Source of the DNA: Streptomyces griseocarneus
Lineage (GTDB): Bacteria; Actinomycetota; Actinomycetes; Streptomycetales; Streptomycetaceae
DNA length: 64,000 nucleotides
Direction: 5' to 3'
NCBI GenBank assembly: GCA_003674045.1
Contig: PENC01000013.1
Span: 116,587-180,586, forward strand
The notes beneath the pieces were generated by a model, which saw only the letters and a program-made list of their open reading frames with translations, did no database searches and was not told where the DNA came from. Shown here piece after piece: positions 52,865 to 61,555 of the stretch; the first letter of the stretch is position 1; each line of letters starts with the position of its first letter. Made by a program: the position numbers and the translations under genes.

Positions 52865-53797
52865 ATGGCCAAGTGGACCAACGCCCGTATCCCCGACCAG
52901 AAGGGCCGCACGGCTGTCGTGACCGGGGCCAACAGCGGTCTGGGTTTCCAGACGGCCCGCGAGCTGGCCCGCCACGGCGCCCACGTCGTGATGACCACCC
53001 GGGACCGTAGCCGCGGCACCGCCGCCGTGGAGCGGCTCCTGGCCGAGCAGCCGGGGGCGAGCGTCGAGCTGCGCCTGCTGGACCTGTCCGACCTGGACTC
53101 GGTGACCGCCTTCGCACAGAAGATCCTCGACGACGGCCTGCCGGTGGACGTCCTGGTGAACAACGCGGGCGTCATGTGGCCCCCGCACCGGCTCACGCCG
53201 CAGGGCTACGAGCTGCAGTTCGCCACCAATCACCTCGGCCACTTCGCGCTCACCGGCCTGCTGCTGGGCCGGCTGGAGAAGTCCGTCGCCCAGGGCCGCG
53301 ACGCCCGCGTGGTGACGGTCAGTTCCGTCGAGCACCGCGGCGGCACCATCTTCTTCGACGACCTGCACGGCGAACGCGGCTACGCCCCGCGCGCCTACTA
53401 CTCCCAGTCCAAGCTCGCCAACACCCTGTTCGGCCTGGAACTCGACCGGCGGCTGCGCGCAGCCGGATCGACGGTGACGAGCGTCCTGGCCCATCCGGGC
53501 TACGCCAGCACCAACCTGCAGTCCAGCGGCCCGACCGGCTTCCTGCGGTTCTTCTTCTCCAAGATCGCCAATCCGCTGATGGCCCAGCCCGTCGAGAAGG
53601 GCGCCTGGAACCAGCTCTACGCGGCCACCGCTCCCGAGGTGAAGGGCGGCCGGTTCATCGGCCCGGACGGCTTCGGCGAGTACCGGGGCCACCCCACCGT
53701 CGTCCAGCCCGACAAGGCCGCCCAGGACCCGGACGTCGCCCGTCGCCTGTGGTCGGTCTCCGAGCAGCTCACCCAGGTCCACTACCCCTTCCACTGA
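52865..53797 (+). CDS. Short-chain dehydrogenase/reductase
   Basis: A 310-residue SDR, longer than the classical 250 and similar to retinol-dehydrogenase/WWOX-like members. TGANSGLG (20-27) is the nucleotide-binding turn. NNAGVMWPP is the NNAG stabilising motif, VVTVSSVEHRGG holds the catalytic serine, and YYSQSKLANTLF the YxxxK pair. R after the turn (TTRDRSRG) suggests NADP(H). It follows the divergent MmyB regulator gene and precedes an aldo/keto reductase gene by 54 nt, so the two reductases are probably induced together. The substrate is unknown. Confidence 0.93.
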   Translation: MAKWTNARIPDQKGRTAVVTGANSGLGFQTARELARHGAHVVMTTRDRSRGTAAVERLLAEQPGASVELRLLDLSDLDSVTAFAQKILDDGLPVDVLVNNAGVMWPPHRLTPQGYELQFATNHLGHFALTGLLLGRLEKSVAQGRDARVVTVSSVEHRGGTIFFDDLHGERGYAPRAYYSQSKLANTLFGLELDRRLRAAGSTVTSVLAHPGYASTNLQSSGPTGFLRFFFSKIANPLMAQPVEKGAWNQLYAATAPEVKGGRFIGPDGFGEYRGHPTVVQPDKAAQDPDVARRLWSVSEQLTQVHYPFH

Positions 53798-53851
53798 CCA
53801 CCGCCCGACGCCATCACGTCCATCGACGAAGACATCCGAAAGGCACCACAG

Positions 53852-54832
53852 ATGACCATGCACAAGCGCGTCCTCGGCCGCCAGGGCCTGACCACCTCCG
53901 CCCTGGGGCTGGGCACGATGGGGATGACGATGTTCTACGGCCCCAGCAACCGCGACGAGAACCTCGCCACCATCCGCCGCGCCTACGACCTGGGGGTGAC
54001 CCTGTTCGACACCGCCGAGGTCTACGGCGGTGGCACCGGTTCGAACGAGCGGCTGCTGGGCGAGGCCGTCAAGGGCTTCCGCGACGAGGTGGTGCTGGCC
54101 ACCAAGTTCGGCTACGACCTCGCCGACCCCGGCGGTCTCAACAGCCGGCCCGACAACATCCGCACGGTCGCCGACAACAGCCTGCGCCACCTCGGCACCG
54201 ATCACATCGACGTCCTCTACCAGCACCGCGTCGACCCGGACGTGCCGATCGAGGAGGTCGCCGGGACGGTGAAGGAGCTGATCGAGGCGGGCAAGGTCCG
54301 CTACTTGGGTCTGTCCGAGGCCGGCCCCGAGACCATCCGCCGCGCCCACGCCGTGCAGCCGGTCTCGGTCCTGCAGACCGAGTACTCCGTCTTCGAGCGG
54401 CACGTCGAGGACACCGTCCTGCCGGTCGTGCGCGAGCTCGGGATCGGGTTCGTGCCCTATGCCCCGCTGGGACGCGGGTTCCTCACCGGAGCGATGAAGC
54501 CGGCCGACCAGTACACCGCGGACGACTGGCGCCGCCTCGACCCGCGCTGGCAGGGCGAGAACTTCGACGCCAACGTCGAAGCCGTCGTCGCCCTCACCGA
54601 GCTGGCCACTTCGAAGGGCATCACCACCGCCCAGCTCGCCCTTGCCTGGCTGCTCGCGCAGGGGGACGACATCGTCCCCATCCCCGGCACGCGCAGCCCC
54701 GAGCGGCTGGCGGAGAACATCGGCGCCACCGGCGTCACGCTCACCGGCCACGACCTCACCCGGATCAAGGAGATCCTGCCGAACGGCGCCTTCGGCGACC
54801 GCTACGCGGCCCCCTTCATGCCCAAGGGCTGA
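53852..54832 (+). CDS. Aldo/keto reductase
   Basis: A 326-residue AKR of the YakC/AKR13-like group. LGRQGLTTSALGLGTMGMT opens the barrel. Catalytic residues are visible as D and Y in LFDTAEVYGG, K in LATKFGYD and H in LYQHRVDP. The NADPH-binding end is IPIPGTRSPERLAENIGA-like (IVPIPGTRSPERLAENI). It is in an apparent operon with the SDR gene. Repeat R2 begins 18 nt after its stop and probably ends transcription. Confidence 0.94.
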   Translation: MTMHKRVLGRQGLTTSALGLGTMGMTMFYGPSNRDENLATIRRAYDLGVTLFDTAEVYGGGTGSNERLLGEAVKGFRDEVVLATKFGYDLADPGGLNSRPDNIRTVADNSLRHLGTDHIDVLYQHRVDPDVPIEEVAGTVKELIEAGKVRYLGLSEAGPETIRRAHAVQPVSVLQTEYSVFERHVEDTVLPVVRELGIGFVPYAPLGRGFLTGAMKPADQYTADDWRRLDPRWQGENFDANVEAVVALTELATSKGITTAQLALAWLLAQGDDIVPIPGTRSPERLAENIGATGVTLTGHDLTRIKEILPNGAFGDRYAAPFMPKG

Positions 54833-54850
54833 CACCGGCCCCGACCCGCC

Positions 54851-54969
54851 TAAGCGCTCCGCTGGAAGTCCGGTACGTCATCTGCGGGTACGTCGTGGCT
54901 GGTCGCGCAGTTCCCCGCGCCCCTTCGGGGCGCTGCCGAACCGCACCGGACTTCACCAAGCCCGCCTAG
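54851..54969. repeat. 119-bp palindromic intergenic repeat R2
   Basis: The direct partner of R1 (five mismatches). Here the outer arms are perfect for 10 bp (GAAGTCCGGT ... ACCGGACTTC) and enclose the hairpin GCGCCCC-TTC-GGGGCGC (54917-54933). It separates two convergent genes, and its last bases supply the TAG stop of the LysR gene. Confidence 0.8.
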
Positions 54970-55892
54970 CCGGCGAGGGGCTCTTCCGCTTCGAGTCGGC
55001 GGGCGGTGTCCCGGACGAGGGTGCGGAACCAGCGGTGGCCGGTGTCGTGGGTGTGGACGGGGTGCCACCACAGGGCCTCGTTGATCGGTCCGGCGTCGAA
55101 GGGGCAGGGGAGCACGCGCAGGGTCGGTGGGAGGGGTACGGCCCTGGTCAGGCGTCGCTGGATGACGGCGACGCGGTCGGTTCCGGCCACGTACAGGGGC
55201 AGGGCCAGGAAGCTGTCGGTGACCGCTTCGGGCTTCAGCTGGAGGCCGCTTTCGGCGAGGCGGTGCAGCATGAAGCGGGAGTCGCGCGGCTCGAACTGCC
55301 CCAGCACCCACCGCAGTTCACCGATGTCGTCCGCACCGGGTACGGCGCGGGTGAGGGGGTGATGCCGGTCGGCGATGACGACCCATTCGTCGGCGAAGAG
55401 TGCCAGGCTCGGCAGTCCGCTCACGCCGCTGTCCCGGGGCGCGATCAGCCCGTCCACCGCGGAGGTGCCGGCTTCACCGTGCATGGCTTCGGGGGTGCCG
55501 AACTGACGGAACCGCAGCCGGGCGTGCGGTGCCCGCTCCTGGAAGGCGGTCAGGAGCCGGGGGCCGAGGACGGCCATGGCGTAGTCGGAGACGTGGAGGG
55601 TGAACTCCCGCTCGGTGGTGGCGGGGTCGAAGTGGGCTTTGGTGGTGAAGAGCCGGTCGGAGAGCTGCAGGACGCTGCCGGTCTGCTCCTGCAGTTGCTG
55701 CGCGAGCGGGGTGAGGCGGTAGCGGTTGCCCTCGCGTACGAGCAGGTCGTCGCCGAAGTGCCGGCGCAGGCGCGCGAGCATCGCGCTGGCCGCCGGCTGG
55801 CTGACCCCGATCCGCTCGGCCGCGCGGCTGACGTGCCGCTCCTCGAGCAGGGCCTGCAGGGCGACGAGCAGGTTGAGATCAGGACGGGCCAC
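54966..55892 (-). CDS. LysR-family transcriptional regulator
   Basis: A 308-residue LTTR. The helix-turn-helix is LLVALQALLEERHVSRAAER followed by IGVSQPAASAMLARLRRHFG. The co-inducer-binding domain contains LHVSDYAMAVLGPRLL and the ERAPHARLRFRQF segment of the periplasmic-binding-like fold. This form resembles NodD/SyrM/PcpR-like LTTRs. The gene diverges from the amidohydrolase genes over 83 bp that contain a perfect 14-bp palindrome. Regulation of those genes in response to an aromatic or lactone-like ligand is a fair inference. The stop codon lies inside repeat R2. Confidence 0.93.
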   Translation of the reverse strand: MARPDLNLLVALQALLEERHVSRAAERIGVSQPAASAMLARLRRHFGDDLLVREGNRYRLTPLAQQLQEQTGSVLQLSDRLFTTKAHFDPATTEREFTLHVSDYAMAVLGPRLLTAFQERAPHARLRFRQFGTPEAMHGEAGTSAVDGLIAPRDSGVSGLPSLALFADEWVVIADRHHPLTRAVPGADDIGELRWVLGQFEPRDSRFMLHRLAESGLQLKPEAVTDSFLALPLYVAGTDRVAVIQRRLTRAVPLPPTLRVLPCPFDAGPINEALWWHPVHTHDTGHRWFRTLVRDTARRLEAEEPLAG

Positions 55893-55919
55893 CCCCCAAG
55901 ACTATCAACCAGGCTGATG

Positions 55920-55933
55920 GATCCATATGGATC
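55920..55933. promoter_or_regulatory. Probable LysR operator
   Basis: GATCCATATGGATC is a perfect 14-bp palindrome in the 83-bp divergent gap between the LysR and amidohydrolase genes, in an A/T-rich island. Its central ATCCATATGGAT fits the dyad shape LysR proteins bind near their own and target promoters. Confidence 0.6.
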
Positions 55934-55975
55934 ATTGATTTCCTTTATGCCTGGTGCGGCAGAAGACTCGATGGC

Positions 55976-57202
55976 ATGAACCAGCGCGAACCGAGCCTCG
56001 CCCTCACCAACGCCCTGCTGATCGACGGCACCGGCGGACCCGTGATCGACGGCGCGACCGTCGTCGTCTCCGGCGGCCGGATCACCGCCGCCGGGGCCGG
56101 CGCACCGGTCCCTCCCCACGCGACGGTGGTCGGCCTGGCGGGCAAGGCGGTCCTTCCGGGGCTGATCGACGCCCATGTGCACCTGGGAGGACTGGGCTTT
56201 CGGAGCACGCCGCCCTTCGGCGGCCGGGCCGCCACCGACGACTACGCCGCCGCCCGCGAGGGGGCCTTGCGGTACGGGGTCACCACCCAGCGCAGCCTGG
56301 GCGACTTCCTCCACGACAGCATCGCCGTGCGGGACGGCATCGAGAACGGCGTCCTGGCCGGGGCCCGCGTCGTGACCAGCGGGCCGAGCTTCCAGGTCGA
56401 GGGCGGGCACCCCAACGCCACCGTCTGGGGCAGCGAGCCGGCAGCCGTACGGGAAGGCGCCCGCATGCCGAAGACGGCCGAAGAAGCGGAGCGCATGGTC
56501 GACGAGCTCGCCGCCGCGGGCGTCGACCTCGTCAAGATCATTATTTCGAACAACGCGATCTTCGGCCCGGCCCGCCCCGAGCTGAAGATGCCCTGGCACC
56601 TCACCGAGGCCATCGCCGACGCCGCCCACGCCCACGGGCTGCGGGTCGCCGCCCACACCGAGACCGTCGAGGACGCCAGGACGGCGGTCGAGCGCGGTGT
56701 CGACGACATCGAGCACCTGGTGCTGCGCGCGGAGGAACCGCAGGACGAGGCCGCCGCCGAGGAGCTGTTCGCCCTCATGGCCGACCGCGGCACCTATCTC
56801 GTACCCACCATGGTGGCCCACCAGTTCGAGGCGACCGCCGACGGGGACGCCCGCACCCTGCGCTACGGCAACCACCTCATCCACCGCGCCTACGAGGCGG
56901 GCGTACGGCTCGGGGTCGGCTCGGACGCGCACTCCCCGGGGCTGCACGGCTGGAAGCTGCGCGACGAGCTGGTGATGATGGTCCACGACCAGGACATCCC
57001 GGCCCCCGCGGTCCTGTCCATGGCGACGAGAGCCAATGCCGAGCTGCTCGGCATCGCCGACCGCCTGGGCACCGTCGAGCCGGGCAAGCTCGCCGACCTG
57101 CTGATCGTCTCCGGCAACCCGGCCCGGGACATCACCGCCATCGGCCGTGTCCACCAGGTGATCCGGAATGGCCGGGTCGTCTTCGAGGGAGAGGGAGCGT
57201 GA
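55976..57202 (+). CDS. Amidohydrolase (imidazolonepropionase/prolidase-like)
   Basis: A 408-residue metal-dependent hydrolase of the amidohydrolase superfamily. VLPGLIDAHVHLGG holds the HxH metal pair. VDLVKIIIS has the lysine that is carboxylated in two-metal members, VAAHTETVEDA the next histidine, DIEHLVLR the second, and VGSDAHSPGLHG the aspartate. The small beta-sandwich is split between the N-terminal 55 residues and the C-terminal GKLADLLIVSGNPARDI. It lies 4 nt upstream of a second, unrelated-subtype amidohydrolase gene and diverges from the LysR gene. A catabolic hydrolysis route is likely; the substrate is unknown. Confidence 0.92.
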   Translation: MNQREPSLALTNALLIDGTGGPVIDGATVVVSGGRITAAGAGAPVPPHATVVGLAGKAVLPGLIDAHVHLGGLGFRSTPPFGGRAATDDYAAAREGALRYGVTTQRSLGDFLHDSIAVRDGIENGVLAGARVVTSGPSFQVEGGHPNATVWGSEPAAVREGARMPKTAEEAERMVDELAAAGVDLVKIIISNNAIFGPARPELKMPWHLTEAIADAAHAHGLRVAAHTETVEDARTAVERGVDDIEHLVLRAEEPQDEAAAEELFALMADRGTYLVPTMVAHQFEATADGDARTLRYGNHLIHRAYEAGVRLGVGSDAHSPGLHGWKLRDELVMMVHDQDIPAPAVLSMATRANAELLGIADRLGTVEPGKLADLLIVSGNPARDITAIGRVHQVIRNGRVVFEGEGA

Positions 57203-57206
57203 CCAC

Positions 57207-58151
57207 GTGACGAAGATCGACGTCCATCACCATTTCCTGCCCGACTTCTACCGCCGGGCACTGATCGACAACGGCCACTCCCGCCCCGACGGCATCTGGG
57301 GCATCCCCGACTGGGACGAGGCCTCCGCCCTCCGGATGCTCGACGAGGCCGAGATCACCAAGGCGTACCTGTCGATCTCATCCCCCGGAGTCCACTTCGG
57401 TGACGCCGCCGCGGCCCGCGTTCTTGCCAGGCGGGTCAACGAGGAGGCCGCGCGGCTCGCGCGCGCCCACCCGGGCCGGTTCGGGTTCTTCGCCTCGACA
57501 CCGCTGCCCGACATCGACGGTGCCCTGGCGGAGATCGCGTACGCCTTCGACGAGCTCGGCGCCGACGGCGTGGTCCTCGAGACCAACTTCGACGGTCTCT
57601 ACCTGGGCAACGAGCAGCTGGAGCCGGTCCACACCGAACTCGGCCGCCGCAACGCCGTGCTGTTCCTGCACCCCACCAGCCCCGCTGCCCTCTGCACCGG
57701 GCACGCCCCAGCCCTGCCGTATCCGCGGCCCATGCTGGAGTTCCTCTTCGACACCACGCGAACGGTGACCGACATGGTGCTCTCCGGTGTGCTGGAGCGT
57801 CACCCCGGCCTCCGCGTGATCGTCCCGCACGCCGGAGCCGTCCTGCCCGCCGTCGCCTCGCGCGTCGACGTCATCGGCGCGCGCACGGTCGGCAAGGAAC
57901 ACGAGCAGCCGCTGCGCAACGCCCTGCGCACGCTCCACTTCGACCTGGCGGGCATGCCCCTGCCCGAGATGCTGCCGGCCCTGCTGAACGTCGCGGACCC
58001 GGCCCGGCTCCACTACGGCAGCGACTGGCCCTTCACCCCATTGCCGGAAGTCCTCACCTGGGCCGGACGCCTCGAAGCGGCCACCACCGCCCTTGGCGAG
58101 GACGGCCTCGCCAAGGCCCTGCGCACCAACACCGAGGCACTCTTCAGCTGA
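57207..58151 (+). CDS. Amidohydrolase-2 family protein (ACMSD-like decarboxylase)
   Basis: A 314-residue barrel of the amidohydrolase_2 family, which includes ACMSD, gamma-resorcylate and 5-carboxyvanillate decarboxylases. The metal motif is KIDVHHHFLPDFY at the N-terminus, with VLFLHPTSPA and VIVPHAGAVLP supplying histidines. HYGSDWPFTPLPEV holds the conserved aspartate. LRNALRTLHFDLAG and GADGVVLETNFDGLYLG are also family landmarks. The GTG start is 4 nt after the previous stop; the longer ORF start is inside that gene. With a LysR regulator, decarboxylation or ring-cleavage catabolism of an aromatic acid is plausible. Confidence 0.9.
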   Translation: MTKIDVHHHFLPDFYRRALIDNGHSRPDGIWGIPDWDEASALRMLDEAEITKAYLSISSPGVHFGDAAAARVLARRVNEEAARLARAHPGRFGFFASTPLPDIDGALAEIAYAFDELGADGVVLETNFDGLYLGNEQLEPVHTELGRRNAVLFLHPTSPAALCTGHAPALPYPRPMLEFLFDTTRTVTDMVLSGVLERHPGLRVIVPHAGAVLPAVASRVDVIGARTVGKEHEQPLRNALRTLHFDLAGMPLPEMLPALLNVADPARLHYGSDWPFTPLPEVLTWAGRLEAATTALGEDGLAKALRTNTEALFS

Positions 58152-58227
58152 ACACCTGCTGCCCGTCGGCTGCCCGTGCAGCCGGCAGGCAGCCCCGCAC
58201 CGCGTAGTGAGCGCACGGGTGCCCTTT

Positions 58228-58740
58228 TCACCGGCGGCGGTCACCGGCCGTCTTCTCGACGTGGTCGCCCATCACCTCGGTGAGACGCTCCAGCGCTTCG
58301 AGCACCTCGGCGCGGGTGCCGCCCAGCGCCCGGAACATCTCGGCCTCCACCGCCAGGCGCCGGGGGAAGAGCGAGTCCATCAGGCGCTTGCCCTCCTCGG
58401 TGATGGTCACCAGCGACGCACGCCGGTCGGCGGGATTGGGCGTGCGCTCGACCAGTCCTCGCCGCTCCAGCTTCGCCAGCGCCTTGCTCACCGCCGCCTG
58501 GGTCAGCCCCAGGTCCTCGGCGAGCCGACGCGCGATCACCGGCTCCTCCTCGTACCGCAGCGGCACCAGGAAATCCAGCTCCTGCAACGTCAGCGGCGCT
58601 CCCTCGACGAGCGGCTCGACCGCGCGGTCCAGCAACGACGCGCACCGCTTGATGAGCGTGACGATCTCCATCGAGGACGTGTCGAGTCCGGGGTTGTTCG
58701 CCGCCCACTGGCCGCGGACCCTGCCCGAGTGCGCGTGCAC
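58228..58740 (-). CDS. MarR-family transcriptional regulator
   Basis: A 170-residue winged-helix regulator. LTLQELDFLVPLRYEEEPVI leads into RRLAEDLGLTQAAVSKALAK, the recognition helix, and LERRGLVERTPNPADRRASL, the wing with the conserved DxR. The remaining helices form the dimer interface (EVLEALERLTEVMGDHV). The GTG start gives a basic leader; translation might instead begin at the ATG before EIVTLIKRC. It diverges from a Bcr/CflA exporter gene across 48 bp, the classic self-regulated drug-efflux layout. Confidence 0.93.
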   Translation of the reverse strand: MHAHSGRVRGQWAANNPGLDTSSMEIVTLIKRCASLLDRAVEPLVEGAPLTLQELDFLVPLRYEEEPVIARRLAEDLGLTQAAVSKALAKLERRGLVERTPNPADRRASLVTITEEGKRLMDSLFPRRLAVEAEMFRALGGTRAEVLEALERLTEVMGDHVEKTAGDRRR

Positions 58741-58756
58741 CGGACCTCCAATTGCT

Positions 58757-58766
58757 TAACTGGTTA
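58757..58766. promoter_or_regulatory. Probable MarR operator
   Basis: TAAC-TG-GTTA is a small dyad in the 48-bp A/T-rich gap between the MarR and exporter genes, with a partial second copy (TTGGTTAC) just downstream. MarR proteins commonly bind such dyads over their promoters. Confidence 0.5.
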
Positions 58767-58788
58767 TGTATTGGTTACGGTTTTTCTC

Positions 58789-60054
58789 ATGGTATCCCCG
58801 ACCCGAACTGCAAACGGCACCCCCCGCACGGACCGAACGGCCGCCCCCGCAAAGCGCAGCGCCGCCCTGATCGCCGTGCTCGGCGCCCTGAGCGCCGTGG
58901 CCCCGCTGGCCACCGACATGTACGTGCCCGGCTTCCCCGCCATGGGAGCCGCCCTGCACGCGGGCAGCTCGGCGATCCAGCTGACCATGACCACCTTCCT
59001 CGCCGGCCTGGTCGCCGGCCAACTGGTCATCGGCCCCCTCAGCGACACACTGGGCCGGCGCGGACTCCTCATCGGCGGCACCGCCGCCTTCGCGGCCCTG
59101 TCCCTGGCCTGCGCCCTCGCCCCGAACGTCCAGACGCTCCTGATCCTGCGCCTGCTCCAAGGCGTCGCGGCCGCCACCGGCATGGTCCTCGCCCGCGCCG
59201 TTCTCACCGACCGCTTCGAGGGCCCCGAGGTCCCCCGCTACTTCGCCCTGCTCGCCCAGGTCCTGGGCATCGCCCCGGTGGCCGCCCCCGTCCTCGGCGG
59301 CGCCATCCTCGGCGTGACCGCCTGGCGCGGCATCTTCGTCGCCCTCGCCCTGGCCGGAGCCCTGCTCACCGTGGCGGTGCTGGCCAAGGTTCCCGAGACC
59401 CTGCCCCCGCAGAACCGGCAGTCACAGGGGCCGGCGAACACGTTCCGCGCCATGGGCCGCATGTGCCGCCAGCGCACGTTCATGGGGTACGTACTCGTCC
59501 TCGGCCTCACCTCGGCCGCGCTGTTCGCCTACATCAGCGGGTCCAGCTTCGTCTTCGAGCACCTGCACGGCGTCTCGCCCACGGCCTACTCCCTGATCTT
59601 CGCCACCAACGCCGTCGGCATGCTGATCGCGGGCTTCGCCTTCAGCCGGCTCTCCCGGAAGATCAGCCTCAACACCATGCTGACCACGGGCATCGCCATA
59701 TGCGGCCTCGGGGTGACCGGCCAGCTGGCCGTCCTCGGCACAGCCGGTGAAACCCTCGCCGGCACCTGGGCCGGCCTCTTCGTCACCCTCCTCGGCGTCG
59801 GACTGATCTTCCCCGCCGCCACCACCCTCGGCCAGGCCCTCGGCCGCACCGCCCCCGGAGCCGCCTCCGCCCTCCTCGGCGGACTCCAATTCCTCTTCGG
59901 CGCCCTCGCCTCACCCCTCGTCGGCCTCTTCGGCGAAACCAGCTCCACCCCCATGGCCCTCATCATGCTCATCGCCGTCGCCCTCGCCGCCCTTGCCCTG
60001 ATCACCCTCGCCCGCCCCTGGCTCCGCCATGGCGAAACGCTCACAGACGACTGA
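58789..60054 (+). CDS. Bcr/CflA-family MFS drug exporter
   Basis: A 421-residue exporter with twelve hydrophobic helices. VAPLATDMYVPGFPAMGAAL is the diagnostic Bcr/CflA first-helix motif (ATDMYLPALP type). IGPLSDTLGRRGLLIGGTA is motif A, and GVAAATGMVLARAVLTD lies in helix 4 to 5. FAYISGSSFVFEHLHGVSP marks the second half. The ATG is used because the longer ORF overlaps the MarR gene. Control by the divergent MarR protein, with a drug-like inducer, is likely. Confidence 0.94.
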   Translation: MVSPTRTANGTPRTDRTAAPAKRSAALIAVLGALSAVAPLATDMYVPGFPAMGAALHAGSSAIQLTMTTFLAGLVAGQLVIGPLSDTLGRRGLLIGGTAAFAALSLACALAPNVQTLLILRLLQGVAAATGMVLARAVLTDRFEGPEVPRYFALLAQVLGIAPVAAPVLGGAILGVTAWRGIFVALALAGALLTVAVLAKVPETLPPQNRQSQGPANTFRAMGRMCRQRTFMGYVLVLGLTSAALFAYISGSSFVFEHLHGVSPTAYSLIFATNAVGMLIAGFAFSRLSRKISLNTMLTTGIAICGLGVTGQLAVLGTAGETLAGTWAGLFVTLLGVGLIFPAATTLGQALGRTAPGAASALLGGLQFLFGALASPLVGLFGETSSTPMALIMLIAVALAALALITLARPWLRHGETLTDD

Positions 60055-60676
60055 CCCCCCCACCAGGGTCGGGAGCCTGCGGACCATGCCCTGCCTCCGG
60101 GCCCCGTGCGGTCGGCTCGGGTTCGGCGAGGATGCAGCGGGTCACCAGGCGTTGCAGCATGTCCAGCCGGGCGGTGGCTCCGAGTGGCTAGTTGCACACC
60201 TCCTCGTACTCCTGCGCGCGTACGGTCGCGAAGTTATCCACGGGGAGTGCCTCCGGCATTCGGGTGAGGCTGTGTCTGGAGCCGTTCGCGGGGTCGGCTT
60301 CTTCGGGGGTGAGGGGTCCTCGGCCGGCGGATGTGGGCGAGCAGGTCGTTGTCCGCGGCGGACTGTTCTGCTTCGGCGAGGGCATGGTCCGGCCTGGTGC
60401 GAAAACTGCCGCCTCGGGTGGTGACGAGGGCGCGTGGAGCTGTCAGGCGCGGCGACGGGCTCGTCGGCGACCCAGGAGGCGGGGCGTACGGACGATCGCG
60501 TGAAGGCCCGGTGGCCCGGTGACCGGTCCCGGGCCGTCGGGAGCCGTGCTACGGTCTCGGTGTTGCGGTTACGGTACCCGTGAACCTGTGTGCGCCTGAC
60601 GGGAATGTTCTCCCTCGGGCGCATTATTTGTTTTCCGGCATCTCCGGATGGGGCCTCGCCTACAGAAGGAGAAGTC
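60055..60676. other. Gap with a doubtful small ORF and the long leader of the cold-shock gene
   Basis: The minus strand 60,188-60,385 encodes a possible 65-residue peptide ending ALPVDNFATVRAQEYEEVCN. It is protein-like only in its second half, and another frame looks better upstream (AEAEQSAADNDLLAHI), so it may be a broken gene. From about 60,545 the sequence becomes A/T-richer (GCATTATTTG) and is probably the long 5' leader usual for cold-shock mRNAs. Confidence 0.35.
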
Positions 60677-60880
60677 ATGGCACAGGGAACTGTGAAGTGG
60701 TTCAACGCCGAGAAGGGCTTCGGCTTCATCGAGCAGGACGGCGGCGGTCCCGACGTCTTCGCTCACTACTCGAACATTGCGACCCAGGGCTTCCGCGAGC
60801 TCCAGGAAGGCCAGCGGGTCTCCTTCGACGTCACGCAGGGCCAGAAGGGCCCGCAGGCGGAGAACATCGTCCCTGCCTGA
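60677..60880 (+). CDS. Cold-shock domain protein
   Basis: A 67-residue CspA-type OB-fold RNA chaperone. It opens MAQGTVKWFNAEKGFGFIEQ, with RNP1 KGFGFIE and RNP2 DVFAHYS. It ends GPQAENIVPA. AGAAGGAG gives a strong ribosome site 7 nt before the ATG. A perfect 15-bp hairpin lies 20 nt after the stop. Streptomyces genomes carry many such single-gene units; the role is RNA unfolding under cold or growth change. Confidence 0.97.
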   Translation: MAQGTVKWFNAEKGFGFIEQDGGGPDVFAHYSNIATQGFRELQEGQRVSFDVTQGQKGPQAENIVPA

Positions 60881-60900
60881 TCGCTGGACGTCATCCGCTC

Positions 60901-60935
60901 ACCGGGGTCCGCACCGTCATGGTGCGGACCCCGGT
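60901..60935. terminator. Strong terminator after the cold-shock gene
   Basis: ACCGGGGTCCGCACC and GGTGCGGACCCCGGT are perfect 15-bp arms with a GTCAT loop, followed by TTG. It ends the cold-shock transcript. Confidence 0.9.
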
Positions 60936-60977
60936 TTGTGCTGTCTGGGTAAGACCATCCGGCTGTGGGCCCCACAG

Positions 60978-61334
60978 TCAGATGGTGCGTTCCAGCACTG
61001 GCCGTGGGCGGCTGCCCGGCAGGGGCGGCCGGTAGCCGCGCGGTTGGGTGAGGTGCTCGCAGACTCCCCCGTACTGGGGGAACGCGACTCCCGGTTTCTT
61101 CTCCAGGGCGGGGGAGATGGAGATTTTGTTGATGCTGCCGACACGGCAGGCGTCGCGCACCATCCACACCAGCTGGCCGATGTCGTAACCGTCCCGGTCG
61201 AACATCTGCAGGTTCCGGTGCCCGGTCGGGTGGGGCGGCGGCCAGTACAGGAAGCGCATCTTCCGGTGCCGGGTGGTCAGCAGAATCCACCGCCATCGCC
61301 ACGGCGAGAGGCAGTCGGGAACGGGCGGTGTCAC
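60978..61334 (-). CDS. Hypothetical protein
   Basis: A 118-residue ORF beginning at a GTG with GGGAGGAG well placed upstream and overlapping the stop of the Ku-like fragment (GTGA). The middle looks protein-like: LQMFDRDGYDIGQLVWMVRD and CRVGSINKISISPALEKK. The C-terminus turns proline/arginine-rich and may be frame-shifted read-out. I recognise no family. The good ribosome site is the main support. Confidence 0.45.
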   Translation of the reverse strand: MTPPVPDCLSPWRWRWILLTTRHRKMRFLYWPPPHPTGHRNLQMFDRDGYDIGQLVWMVRDACRVGSINKISISPALEKKPGVAFPQYGGVCEHLTQPRGYRPPLPGSRPRPVLERTI

Positions 61335-61555
61335 CGGCTTCTCCTCCCTTCGGTTCTGGCTCGGGACAGGGCGTGGTCGGTCCGGCGTCCCGATGTACGG
61401 TGCGGCCCTCGTTCATGGCCGCGAGGACCGCGCGCTGCAGCGTCGTGTACCTCGTGCAGGACCAGGCGGCCGTGCTCCTCAAGCGCGGGCACCAGGTGCA
61501 CAGGCACACTGACGAGTCCGAACTGGATCGCACCACTCCACAGCGCTCCTGGCAT
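61331..61555 (-). pseudogene. Truncated Ku-like protein
   Basis: The first 40 residues match the N-terminus of bacterial Ku, the double-strand-break end-binding protein: ALWSGAIQFGLVSVPVHLVP, then EHGRLVLHEVHDA. Real Ku continues for about 250 more residues (the RYRKVC-type core), which are absent. Here the reading drifts into arginine-rich sequence and stops after 74 residues. It cannot form the DNA-encircling ring. It is a relic, or the product of internal deletion, in a degraded stretch that reaches to 61,953. Confidence 0.65.

Noticed and set aside
43743..54969. R1/R2 as att sites of an integrated element or ends of a composite transposon
   Set aside because: No integrase, transposase, tRNA or transfer gene lies between them, and the repeats are palindromic with terminator hairpins.
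59422..60729. Minus-strand frames opposite the Bcr/CflA gene and in the following gap
   Set aside because: Low-complexity shadows without motifs; only the 60,188-60,385 ORF is mentioned, as doubtful.
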